Assembly (NCBI GenBank): GCA_964434575.1
Contig: CAYSWB010000003.1
Location: 57,585 to 121,584 of the forward strand
Direction: 5' to 3'
Length of the DNA stretch: 64,000 nt
Source: DAORHV01 sp964434575
GTDB taxonomy: Bacteria > Patescibacteriota > Gracilibacteria > Peribacterales > Peribacteraceae
Shown: positions 42,389-50,031 of the stretch, piece by piece
Position numbering within the stretch: position 1 is the stretch's first letter
Layout: each line of letters starts with the position of its first letter
Notes under the pieces: model-generated
Databases searched by the model: none
Told to the model about the DNA's origin: nothing
The model's input: only the letters and a program-made list of their open reading frames with translations
Position numbers and translations under genes: made by a program

Positions 42389-42922
42389 GTGTCGCGCAAA
42401 GCAATGTTTGAAGTGTCGGTGGTGCTCGGTGTCATCGCAGCGATCTTCGGCTACTCACTGCTGATGAGCCGTCTGGAAGACAATCGCAAAGCAAGCGCCA
42501 AAGCCGCCGCCGACCAGAAGGCCGCAACCGCAAAAGACGAGCTCCCGAAAGCCATCGAGATCGTGAAAGAGGCCGCCGCCAAAGCCAAGGCGGCTCGCCT
42601 CAAGGCCACCGAAGCCGACGAGGCCGCGACGAAGGCGGCACAGCAGGCGAAGCTCATCGAAAACGCGGCGAAGGACGCACGCCAACGTGCGGAGCTCGCC
42701 GAAGACGTCGAACTGGAAGCCTTCCAGAAAGCCGAAACCCTCCGCCTGACCGCACGCTTGAAAGACGAAGATGTGACCGAGTACGCCACGCTGCGCGACG
42801 AACGTGACTTCACCGAACGCCTGAAGCGCTACAACCAGGTCCGCGCCCAGTGCTGCGTCCTGGTGTTCGCCGTCATCGTGATCATCGCCGTCTTCGCCTG
42901 GTGTCGCCGCAACCGCTGGTGA
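42389..42922 (+). CDS. Membrane protein with Ala-rich coiled coil between two helices
   Basis: 177 residues. Transmembrane helices lie near 8-25 and 152-171. Between them is a long Ala/Lys/Glu-rich coiled coil (AAAKAKAARLKATEADEAAT, AKDARQRAELAEDVELEAFQ). Both ends are in the membrane, so the coiled coil may span or line the envelope. The GTG start is preceded by GGGAG with good spacing, one of few clear Shine-Dalgarno sites here. No family recognised. Confidence 0.78.
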   Translation: MSRKAMFEVSVVLGVIAAIFGYSLLMSRLEDNRKASAKAAADQKAATAKDELPKAIEIVKEAAAKAKAARLKATEADEAATKAAQQAKLIENAAKDARQRAELAEDVELEAFQKAETLRLTARLKDEDVTEYATLRDERDFTERLKRYNQVRAQCCVLVFAVIVIIAVFAWCRRNRW

Positions 42923-42970
42923 GAAACGTAAACCGGCCTTCGCCCATCCGCGCTTGAATTGAGACACACA

Positions 42971-42993
42971 GGCCCCTCCGCGCAGGAGGGGCC
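42971..42993. terminator. Hairpin between convergent genes
   Basis: Perfect 9-bp stem GGCCCCTCC/GGAGGGGCC with a five-base loop and no T run. It separates the membrane protein gene from the convergent HIT gene. Confidence 0.6.
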
Positions 42994-43004
42994 GCCTTAC
43001 GATA

Positions 43005-43337
43005 TTAGGATTTGAGCTTCTGCTCGCTCATGAAATGCAGATGGATGTACGGAACCTCCTGCCCGCCGCCCTTGCCCACGTTGAATTGAAGCTTGTAACC
43101 ATCGATCCCCTGCTCTTTGGCGAACTTGTGGGCCTTCAGGATCAGCATGCCCGGAATGTGCGCCGTGTCGGGCGTCACGGTGGCGACGGATTCGACAAAA
43201 TGCTTGGGAACGAACAGCAGGTGCGTGGCCGCCTTGGGGTGGATGTCATGGAAAACAAAAACCTCGTCGTCCTGGTACGCGACGGTGGACGGAACGGTGC
43301 CGGCCAGGATCTTATGAAAGATGGTTTCGGTGGGCAT
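43005..43337 (-). CDS. HIT family protein
   Basis: 110 residues. TIFHKILAGTVPSTVAYQDD, VFVFHDIHPKAATHLLFVPK and GKGGGQEVPYIHLHFMS are clear HIT (histidine triad) segments of the HINT type, nucleotide phosphoramidases or hydrolases. The triad reads Y-I-H-L-H: the first His is Tyr, while the central His, which forms the covalent intermediate, is kept. TAGGAT ends six bases before the ATG on the minus strand. Confidence 0.94.
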   Translation of the reverse strand: MPTETIFHKILAGTVPSTVAYQDDEVFVFHDIHPKAATHLLFVPKHFVESVATVTPDTAHIPGMLILKAHKFAKEQGIDGYKLQFNVGKGGGQEVPYIHLHFMSEQKLKS

Positions 43338-43404
43338 AGTGCGATCCTACACGCCCGGACCGGGAGCCGAAAACCCCGTTGAATGGCTTAGGGCTGCCAT
43401 AAAA

Positions 43405-43433
43405 TTGACTTTTGACCGGGAATAAGCGATAAT
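43405..43433 (+). promoter_or_regulatory. Promoter of the gene at 43442
   Basis: TTGACT (43405-43410), 17 bases, GATAAT (43428-43433). The -10 ends eight bases before the ATG at 43442. An ATG at 43436 is too close to the -10 to be in the transcript. Confidence 0.78.
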
Positions 43434-43441
43434 AGATGCAG

Positions 43442-43969
43442 ATGCCGACTTTGAAGAACAGTCCCGAGCAATCGAACGTCCAGTCGTCTTCGGTGGAACA
43501 AGCCGAGGGACCGGCCGTCGTGTTCCAGCCGCAGAAGCTCACCGAGATCGTCGAGATGATCGACCTCATGGGCCGCATCAGCGAGCGCGTCCGCGAGGAC
43601 AACTCGCAGGATGCGGGTGGTGGCGGTTCTTCCGGCGCGGCGGCGAAGAAAGGCCAGGCCGGTTCGGGCGTCAGTCCGCGCGACCAGGCCATCGCCAACC
43701 TGCCGGCCCCGCTGGTCATGCAGCAGCGTCTGGTGAAGCACATCCAGAAGGAAATCGACACGCTCGCATCGCAGGCTTCGGGCCTTTCCAACTCCACCAA
43801 GCGCGGAGCCGCCTTCGCGCTCAACGAGCTGTACAAGAAAATCCGCCGCCTCCACAACCTGATGGAGGAAATCATCAACGCGTCGCTGGAGCTCATCCAG
43901 CGGTTCTACATCGCGGTGTTCATCGACAAGCAGCCGATCCTGGTAAGCGGCAACACGTTCGCCGCTTAG
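43442..43969 (+). CDS. Hypothetical soluble protein
   Basis: 175 residues. A Gln/Ser-rich N-terminus, a helical part (KLTEIVEMIDLMGRISERVR), a Gly/Ser/Ala linker and a C-terminal helical domain (RLVKHIQKEIDTLASQASGL, LNELYKKIRRLHNLMEEIIN). No family recognised. The final four bases overlap the stop of the convergent gene. Confidence 0.75.
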   Translation: MPTLKNSPEQSNVQSSSVEQAEGPAVVFQPQKLTEIVEMIDLMGRISERVREDNSQDAGGGGSSGAAAKKGQAGSGVSPRDQAIANLPAPLVMQQRLVKHIQKEIDTLASQASGLSNSTKRGAAFALNELYKKIRRLHNLMEEIINASLELIQRFYIAVFIDKQPILVSGNTFAA

Positions 43970-44307
43970 CGCGACGAAGAGGAGGAAGAGGACGACGAAA
44001 CTGACGACGAGGCCGCCGAGGACGGGCGGTGTTGTTGCTGGTTTTGCTCGACGCGCTGGATCACCGGTTCGATGATGGTGTCCAGCAACGGCGGCCAGTG
44101 GACGCCGCGCAGCATCCAAACGAGCATCGGCACGACCACCGCCACGGCCGCCATGGCGCCCAGCGCCGTAAAGATGCCGGTGAAGAACGCGCGCATCAGC
44201 GTGGGCCGCCAACGGGTCTGCGTCGACAGCCGGCGTTCGAGCTGCTCCAGCGTGTGCTGCAGGCGCGCCGCGTCCGTTGCCGGCTGTTTCGTCTCTCGCT
44301 TGATCAT
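43966..44307 (-). CDS. Small membrane protein resembling DUF5665
   Basis: 113 residues from MIKRETKQPA. A helix LEQLERRLSTQTRWRPTLMR precedes one long hydrophobic segment (FFTGIFTALGAMAAVAVVVP), the pattern of DUF5665-like proteins common in candidate phyla bacteria. The tail is almost pure serine. It starts seven bases after the transketolase stop on the same strand, so the two are co-transcribed. Confidence 0.75.
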   Translation of the reverse strand: MIKRETKQPATDAARLQHTLEQLERRLSTQTRWRPTLMRAFFTGIFTALGAMAAVAVVVPMLVWMLRGVHWPPLLDTIIEPVIQRVEQNQQQHRPSSAASSSVSSSSSSSSSR

Positions 44308-44314
44308 GGAGTGC

Positions 44315-46693
44315 TTAGAGAATGCCGATGTCGTGCTGTTCCTCGCGGTCCGCTCCCGTGATCGGGTTGGCGGCGGCATGAATGCCGGGCAACGGCAGCA
44401 TGGCCTTCAGTTGTTCGGGCTTGGGCAGCTGCTTGGCGTCGATTCCCCGCTCTTTCCAGAGCGCGCGCAGCACGGCCATGTATGTGGCGTCTTCGCGCAG
44501 GCGCTCGATGTACGGCTCTGCCTGAACGGCGAAGCGCGTGCTGGGCAGACGCTCGGCCAGGGCGTAGACGGCGGAGACGAATGCCTCTTCGCCGCCGGCC
44601 AGCCGGTAGGCGAACACGTCCTCCACGCTGTCGGCGATGCTCTCGGCGTCCATGCCGGCAAGGACCATCAGTTCTTCCGACGGACCGGAGGGGAAATAGT
44701 GACGAACGCCGATGCGCTTAAGCGTGCACGGCAGGTTCAGGTCGGCGACCAGATCGGCCACCTGGCTCGCCAGTCCGCCTTCGGTGTTGTGGTCCTCGAC
44801 CACGATGAGGTGCTGGGTCTCCAGCGCGGCGGCGATCACCGCGGCGCTGTCGAGCGGACGGATGCAGGCGACGTTCAGCACGCGCACGACGCGGTCGTTG
44901 CCGGCCAGCATGTCGGCGGCCTTCACCACCTCGTGCAATGCGGCGCCGTACGACAGGATGGTGGCCTGGTCGCGCTGGTCGCCGTGCCCGCGGACCACGG
45001 TGGCGCGGCCGTCGAACACGTAGTCGGGGCCGTACAGCGGGTTCTTGCCCGCGGCGTCCATCAGCTGAGGATGGTTGGCGCGTCCGGCGAACACATACAC
45101 GCTGTCTTTGCCCTCGGCGATGATCTCCATGGAACGCTCCGCCATGGCGGCGGCCTGGTTGCTGTCACCCATCACCCACACCTGCGTGTGGTCGAACGGG
45201 ATGTTCACGTAGTTGCGGTCCTGGTGGGTCTCACCGTCCTCGCCCACGCTCAAGCCGGCATGCGTACAATCGTGCACGACGCCCAGCGGCACGTGGCCGG
45301 AGTTGATATCGATGAGACGGGCGTTGGCACGCGCCTCGTTGGTGCCGAACGCGGCGAAGGTGTACGTCACCGGCAGCATGCCGGCCTGGCGCATGCCCGC
45401 GGCCATCATGTACATGTTGGCTTCGGCCACGCCGACGTTGATCACGCGGTCCGGGAACGCCTTCTCCACCGCGCCGAACCCGCCGGAGTCGGCCAGGTCG
45501 GCGTGGAGCACGACGATGCGCGGATCGCCGGCCATGAGCGCCTTGATGTGCACGGCGCCGAAGTCCTTGCGCGCGCCGCCGGCTTTGTCCGTGATGACGC
45601 GCTTGTAGTCCTTGGGCGTCTTGAACTCCAGGCGGGCACTGGCGCGCTTCTTTCGTGCCGCATCGAACGCCTTCTTGTGCTTGCTGCGGAACGGCTCGAA
45701 CGACTTGGCCAGCTCCTCCATGCTCGGCAGGCTCAACGAATCCAGCGCTTGCTTGGCTTCGGCTTCGGAAAGCGGCGAACCATGGTAGTTCTTCTTGCCG
45801 GTGTTGGAACCCTCTTCCATCAACGGCACGCCGTCACCCATGGTCGTGTAGTAGCAGACGAAAATCGGGTGGCCTTTGCCGAGCAGTTTCTCCACGGTCT
45901 CGTTGGCCGCCACGACCTGCGCATAGTCGTTGCCGTTCTGCACCTCAACCACCGCCCAGCCCATGGCGTGCGCGATGGCCGGCATGTCGGTGGCGAACGT
46001 CTTGGACGGGATGCCCGACAGCTGGATGTCGTTCCAGTCGCCGTGCACCACCAGGTTGTCCAAGTGCAGGTGCGATGCCAAGCGCATGGCCTCCATGACC
46101 TGGCCCTCCTGGCTGTCGCCGTCGGCCAGCAGCACGTCCACAACGCCCTTTTTCTTCAACATCTTCAGTCCGAACGCCACGCCCATCGCGTTCGACACGC
46201 CCTTGCCCAGCGGGCCGGCGCCGAACGGAATGTCACCCACGCCCGCCTCGGCGTGGCCGGGCAGACCGCCCACGGTGCGGAACGTGTCCATGATCGCCAT
46301 CGGGGTCGCCAAACGCTTGTCGGAGCCATCGCGGCCGAAGATCCACTGCAAGTTGTATGCGAGCAAAGACAAATGCCCGGGGCTCATGCGCAACGCCTGG
46401 TCCACGGCGGGATCACGGCGGCGGTAGACTTCGTAGCAGGCGGTGAAGGCCGACAGCGGTCCGCCCGGGTGGCCGGATTTGTGCTTCAGCGGCGCCTCGA
46501 TGGACAGGCGCATCATCACCTTGTGGGCGATGTCGTACGCTTTGGCGTCGTCCGCGGAAACCTTGGCGGCGTGCTCGGGACCGACCCACTCCCACGGAGC
46601 GGTCTCGGCGGCTCCGGCAATGCGCTGGAGCGACATGGGGATCTTCTTGGTGTCGGCGCTTTTCAGCGTCGAAAAATCAGGGCGTTTGGTCAT
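44315..46693 (-). CDS. tkt: Transketolase
   Basis: 792 residues, longer than the usual 620-670. The TPP site is LLADGDSQEGQVMEAMRLAS with VHGDWNDIQLSG. Other marks are SGHPGGPLSAF, SPGHLSLLAYN, the pyrimidine-domain HDCTHAGLSVGEDGETHQ and the C-terminal VVEDHNTEGGLASQV. It interconverts sugar phosphates in the non-oxidative pentose phosphate pathway. The start at 46693 (MTKRPD) is eight bases after TACACT on the minus strand. Confidence 0.95.
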   Translation of the reverse strand: MTKRPDFSTLKSADTKKIPMSLQRIAGAAETAPWEWVGPEHAAKVSADDAKAYDIAHKVMMRLSIEAPLKHKSGHPGGPLSAFTACYEVYRRRDPAVDQALRMSPGHLSLLAYNLQWIFGRDGSDKRLATPMAIMDTFRTVGGLPGHAEAGVGDIPFGAGPLGKGVSNAMGVAFGLKMLKKKGVVDVLLADGDSQEGQVMEAMRLASHLHLDNLVVHGDWNDIQLSGIPSKTFATDMPAIAHAMGWAVVEVQNGNDYAQVVAANETVEKLLGKGHPIFVCYYTTMGDGVPLMEEGSNTGKKNYHGSPLSEAEAKQALDSLSLPSMEELAKSFEPFRSKHKKAFDAARKKRASARLEFKTPKDYKRVITDKAGGARKDFGAVHIKALMAGDPRIVVLHADLADSGGFGAVEKAFPDRVINVGVAEANMYMMAAGMRQAGMLPVTYTFAAFGTNEARANARLIDINSGHVPLGVVHDCTHAGLSVGEDGETHQDRNYVNIPFDHTQVWVMGDSNQAAAMAERSMEIIAEGKDSVYVFAGRANHPQLMDAAGKNPLYGPDYVFDGRATVVRGHGDQRDQATILSYGAALHEVVKAADMLAGNDRVVRVLNVACIRPLDSAAVIAAALETQHLIVVEDHNTEGGLASQVADLVADLNLPCTLKRIGVRHYFPSGPSEELMVLAGMDAESIADSVEDVFAYRLAGGEEAFVSAVYALAERLPSTRFAVQAEPYIERLREDATYMAVLRALWKERGIDAKQLPKPEQLKAMLPLPGIHAAANPITGADREEQHDIGIL

Positions 46694-46724
46694 ATGCCCG
46701 GAGTGTACCATGACCGCCGCCGCC

Positions 46725-47015
46725 TTACTCCTTGGTCTCCACCACGTCCTTCTTATGACCGTGCTTCTTGTGCTTTTTGGCCTTCTCGCCCTCCTTCATA
46801 CCGTCCACGAAGCCCGACAGCCACTCCACGCCGTAGTCGATCATGCCCAGGGGCTTGAGGATGATGGTCTCCACTTCCTTGCTCAGGTAATCCAGGCGCT
46901 CGGTCAGCTTGCGGATGTACACCGACACGAAAATCATGTTGTAGAGCACGATGATCAGCAAGGCCACGGCCAAGATGAGCATGAGCGTCAGGACGTCGTT
47001 GTAGGTGAGCTGCAT
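46725..47015 (-). CDS. Small membrane protein
   Basis: 96 residues from MQLTYNDVLT. One hydrophobic helix (LMLILAVALLIIVLYNMIFV) is followed by an amphipathic stretch and a Lys/His-rich cytosolic tail (GEKAKKHKKHGHKKDVVE). No family recognised. TACACT is six bases before this ATG and overlaps the divergent yidD -10. Confidence 0.78.
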   Translation of the reverse strand: MQLTYNDVLTLMLILAVALLIIVLYNMIFVSVYIRKLTERLDYLSKEVETIILKPLGMIDYGVEWLSGFVDGMKEGEKAKKHKKHGHKKDVVETKE

Positions 47016-47021
47016 GGAACG

Positions 47022-47031
47022 AGTGTAAACT
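47022..47031. promoter_or_regulatory. Overlapping divergent -10 elements (47015 gene / yidD)
   Basis: AGTGTAAACT holds TACACT on the minus strand (47022-47027) and TAAACT on the plus strand (47026-47031), sharing TA. The layout is the same as at 14566-14575. Confidence 0.6.
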
Positions 47032-47043
47032 GACCGCATCTGC

Positions 47044-47328
47044 ATGCGCAATCCACTGCCCGTCCTTCTCCGGCTGCCCGCAAGCTTGTTGGTGCTGACA
47101 ATTAAGGTATACCAGCGCACGTTGTCGCCGGACCACGGTCCGCTGCGTGTCTTGTGGCCGCACGGCTACTGCCGACACTCCCCCACCTGCTCGCAGTACG
47201 GCATCGATGTCCTGAAAACACGCGCGCTCCCTGTCGCCCTGTGGCTGACGATCAAGCGTATTTTGTCCTGTAACCCCTGGAATAAGCCCTCGGATGCCCG
47301 TTTGAAGGAAATCATCGCGAGGGGATGA
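47044..47328 (+). CDS. yidD: Membrane protein insertion efficiency factor YidD
   Basis: 94 residues with the family core CRHSPTCSQYGIDVL and ILSCNPWNKPS, including the three conserved cysteines. The N-terminal amphipathic helix (LVLTIKVYQRTLSPDHGP) also fits. YidD helps Sec/YidC membrane protein insertion. yidC, rpmH and rnpA are not adjacent here. Confidence 0.95.
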   Translation: MRNPLPVLLRLPASLLVLTIKVYQRTLSPDHGPLRVLWPHGYCRHSPTCSQYGIDVLKTRALPVALWLTIKRILSCNPWNKPSDARLKEIIARG

Positions 47329-47362
47329 ACCGCGAAAATTGTTCTGGTATCATGCGCGACGC

Positions 47363-47437
47363 GCGGGTGTCGTATAATGGCTATTACCTCAGGTTTCCAA
47401 CCTGATGACGCGGGTTCGATTCCCGCCACCCGCTCCA
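47363..47437 (+). tRNA. tRNA-Gly(TCC)
   Basis: Cloverleaf with acceptor GCGGGTG/CACCCGC and anticodon stem TCAGG/CCTGA. The loop TTTCCAA carries anticodon TCC (47396-47398). The T arm is GCGGG-TTCGATT-CCCGC, and discriminator T plus CCA are encoded. TATCAT (47348-47353) ends nine bases before the tRNA, so the 5' leader should be only a few bases. A hairpin overlaps its 3' end. Confidence 0.96.
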
Positions 47438-47453
47438 GCCTGATGGCTGGAGC
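47432..47453 (+). other. Hairpin covering the tRNA-Gly(TCC) 3' end
   Basis: GCTCCAGCC-TGAT-GGCTGGAGC is a perfect 9-bp stem. Its left arm includes the last acceptor bases, the discriminator and CCA of the tRNA. It has no T run. Confidence 0.7.
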
Positions 47454-47512
47454 ACGCTCGCCTGACACCGTCGCGATGAAGATGGCACAATGTTAAGACG
47501 CCATTCGAAAAC

Positions 47513-47534
47513 AGGGCTCGCGAGGCCTTTTTTT
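47513..47534 (+). terminator. Weak terminator downstream of tRNA-Gly(TCC)
   Basis: AGG/CCT and CT/AG pairs around a G-G mismatch, followed by seven T. Confidence 0.4.
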
Positions 47535-47609
47535 CTTACGCCCCATCCCCAACCCTTCTCAGAGGAAGGGAGCTCTGATCAGGGAAATGCGCGAGTGTAT
47601 ACTTGCCCC

Positions 47610-48521
47610 ATGCGCACGCCGTCCGTTTCGATCTTCATCGGCCTGCTGATCGCCGCTTCGCCCACGCTCGCCGCGCGCGACCGAAGCATCGTCCGTCCCC
47701 CGTCGTCGAACCAGGCCGTGCAGGAACACATGAAAGGCATCGTGGTGAAGAACCCCGTGGACGGCGAGGCGCTGGAGCCCGGCACCGCGCTGACCATCGT
47801 CTTCACGACATCGGGTTTGGACACAACGCTGGAAGGCAAGGTGCTGATGATGGCAGAACTACTGAAGGACGGCACATCGCTCGGCCCGGCGCATAACCTC
47901 AGCGTTCCCCTCTTCCAGAGGGCCAACGTGCAGACGCAGAGCATCGGCGTGTCGGCGGGCAAGCATCTGTCCGGATCGTCGCTCGTATCCGCCGCAAGCG
48001 GCGGCGGCTACCGCTACCGCGTGTCCCTGTACACCGGCGACTGGAAGGCGACTCCGACCATCATCATGTCGGGCCTCAGCGGGACGTTTTCCCTGGGGGT
48101 CAAACCCGAACGGGTGGGCATCCCCGTCGTGACCGTCACGCGCCCGGTCGTCGGCGCATCGTACAAGCTCGGCGCCGGGGAGAATGTGACCTTCCAAGTG
48201 AAGAACTCGGACCCAAGCATGCACGGCCGCCTGAAGTACGCCGTGGAGCTTGTCCACAACGCCTCGAACCTGGGAACGACCCACGACCCGCGCGCGTCGT
48301 TGCTGCCCAGGCTCGGCGGAGCGAACAACCGCCTGGACGTGACGGTCGGGTCGTACGTGGACGCCAAGGCCTCGCTGAAGCGCACCGCCCCTCCGGGCTC
48401 CACCTATCAGTACCGCGTGACGGTCTACACCGGCGAATGGACCAAGTCACCCACGGTCGTTGCATCGGGTCTCAGTGCGCCGTTTACCTTAAAGCGCTAC
48501 CGTCCGCGCATACAACCCTAA
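47610..48521 (+). CDS. Secreted protein with two Ig-like repeats
   Basis: 303 residues. Signal peptide (SVSIFIGLLIAASPTLAA), then two tandem beta-sandwich repeats of about 130 residues. Each has an opening V..PV.G....G strand, a central L..AVELVHNASNLG-like strand and a closing YRYRVSLYTGDWKATPT or YQYRVTVYTGEWTKSPT motif. The repeats recall Ser/Thr-rich cell-wall (KRE9/KNH-like) domains. TATACT (47598-47603) ends six bases before the ATG. Confidence 0.82.
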   Translation: MRTPSVSIFIGLLIAASPTLAARDRSIVRPPSSNQAVQEHMKGIVVKNPVDGEALEPGTALTIVFTTSGLDTTLEGKVLMMAELLKDGTSLGPAHNLSVPLFQRANVQTQSIGVSAGKHLSGSSLVSAASGGGYRYRVSLYTGDWKATPTIIMSGLSGTFSLGVKPERVGIPVVTVTRPVVGASYKLGAGENVTFQVKNSDPSMHGRLKYAVELVHNASNLGTTHDPRASLLPRLGGANNRLDVTVGSYVDAKASLKRTAPPGSTYQYRVTVYTGEWTKSPTVVASGLSAPFTLKRYRPRIQP

Positions 48522-48545
48522 CTTCATGCGCATCTACTGACCCTA

Positions 48546-48956
48546 GTGCGCAAGGGCCTAATCTCGGTCACACTGATACTGCTGGCGTACGGCTTGTTTG
48601 CTGGAGTTCGCATGTTCCTGCTCATTCGCAACAGTGCTGACCTGTTAGAAAAGAGTAGCCGCTACGAACGACACACCAGCAGCGGCCTGCCACGCATTCT
48701 TATCCTCGGCGACAGTACGGGTGCTGGAGCAGGTGTTGAAGATCCGAAATCCTTGATTGCGGGAAGGTTCGGCACCGACTTCTCGCAGGCGTACATTCAG
48801 AACGAAAGCGTAAATGACTGAAAAGTGGCTGACGCCTTGGAAGACTTGCCTGAAGCACAAGAAAAGAAGTTTGAGATCATCCTGCTGCAGATCGGCGCCA
48901 ATGACATCATGCAGGGAGCGCATACAGATATCTCTCAACATGCAAATCATCCCTAG
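48546..48956 (+). pseudogene. Broken SGNH/GDSL hydrolase
   Basis: A GTG start, a membrane helix (VTLILLAYGLFAGVRMFLLI), then block I ILILGDSTGAGAGVED with the catalytic Ser, reading to an in-frame TGA at 48819-48821. The same frame continues (KVADALEDLPEAQEKKFEII) to block III LLQIGANDIMQG and stops at TAG 48954. Block V with the Asp-x-x-His pair is missing. So it has a nonsense mutation and a lost 3' end. The upstream part alone would make 91 residues. Confidence 0.82.
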
Positions 48957-49055
48957 CTTCGCACAACGTGCATGACAAGTTTTAGCTTCGAAATTTGCAA
49001 TCGAAGAAGGGCTTGAATTTTTACTCTGCCGTGGATGACATGTAGTATCGAAGCA

Positions 49056-50021
49056 ATGAAATCATTAAAGCTGCAGCCTCGCATGCGTGCCGGAATTCTG
49101 TTTCTATTATGCATCGCCATGTTGTCGGCTATCGTTTTCCTTCAGCAAAAAAATATTTTGAAAATACATGAAGGCGAATTCACCGGAAATCTGATGGAGG
49201 AAAAAGATTGTAAGCTAGAAGTTATCGATGGATTGATTCAGCAATGCTGCAAGATCAAATACAGTCCTTATTATACTTGCCAATACTATGCCAATACCTT
49301 TGTTGAACTATGCAAGGATCAACAATTGCAGTGTCAGGTGCTGAGCATCGGCTGCATGGAAAAAGAATATGCACATTCTCTCAACACCATAGTCATAGAT
49401 GGAACACTTTGTATCGTAGAGCCTCAGGGACGCGTAATCAGTTGTGATGTTGGCACACCAGAAAAATTCCAGGCAGCAGTCTGTACTGCCATGGGCTTAC
49501 CAAGTCCCTGCAATTGCAAATACACACTGTCTTCTTCTCAGGAAGTCGGCGATTACTCCAGTTGCAGCATGAGCATGCCATATGGAAAGATTTCTTGGTC
49601 AGAGAAGCTTGCAATCTGCAATGATTGCTGCGACAAACAAGCAGATGGAGAATACTGCAAAATATTTCCACAGTGTTCGGCCTGGCAGCAGGACTGCTAT
49701 GCAAGTTGTCATTCAATGTTAAATACATATGTATGCCCAAAGAAAAACGATGACGCTGTAACGCCAACTTGCGTGAAAGGATATGTACCTAGAACGTGTG
49801 ACCCTAAAACATGTAAACAAGAATACAATACCGGTTTTTGCATGAATCCTTCGGGCGGACCTTGCAAGACTATCGAGCTAACTTGTGAAAATCCTGCAAA
49901 GAACTGTGAAAATCCTTCTGGGCCAATACTTTTGCCCAATCTAAAAACCTGTCAACAACGATGTGGTAATGACATCGAGTGTCTTAAGGGCTGTCCAAAG
50001 ATTACTCCCATTACAGAGTAG
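49056..50021 (+). CDS. Cysteine-rich secreted protein with possible transglutaminase-like core
   Basis: 321 residues from MKSLKLQPRM. One N-terminal hydrophobic helix, then about 32 cysteines. Residues near 70-130 (YYTCQYYANTFVELCKDQQL, YAHSLNTIVIDGTLCIVEPQ) give a Cys-His-Glu order like transglutaminase/papain-like folds. The C-terminal half is a disulphide-rich region with CxxC and CC patterns and Pro-rich spacers. Codon use is clearly AT-richer than the neighbours. No family can be named with confidence. Confidence 0.8.
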   Translation: MKSLKLQPRMRAGILFLLCIAMLSAIVFLQQKNILKIHEGEFTGNLMEEKDCKLEVIDGLIQQCCKIKYSPYYTCQYYANTFVELCKDQQLQCQVLSIGCMEKEYAHSLNTIVIDGTLCIVEPQGRVISCDVGTPEKFQAAVCTAMGLPSPCNCKYTLSSSQEVGDYSSCSMSMPYGKISWSEKLAICNDCCDKQADGEYCKIFPQCSAWQQDCYASCHSMLNTYVCPKKNDDAVTPTCVKGYVPRTCDPKTCKQEYNTGFCMNPSGGPCKTIELTCENPAKNCENPSGPILLPNLKTCQQRCGNDIECLKGCPKITPITE

Positions 50022-50031
50022 AAAATGAGTA

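Noticed and set aside
47530..47585. Short hairpin CCCTTC..GAAGGG near 47545 as a mobile-element remnant
   Set aside because: Only one copy was seen and it has no associated gene or flanking duplication.
48546..48956. In-frame TGA as a sign that TGA codes for glycine, as in some candidate phyla bacteria
   Set aside because: TGA is the natural end of many intact genes here (for example 1002, 13594, 32415 and 57417), and this frame also lacks its 3' domain, so decay explains it better.
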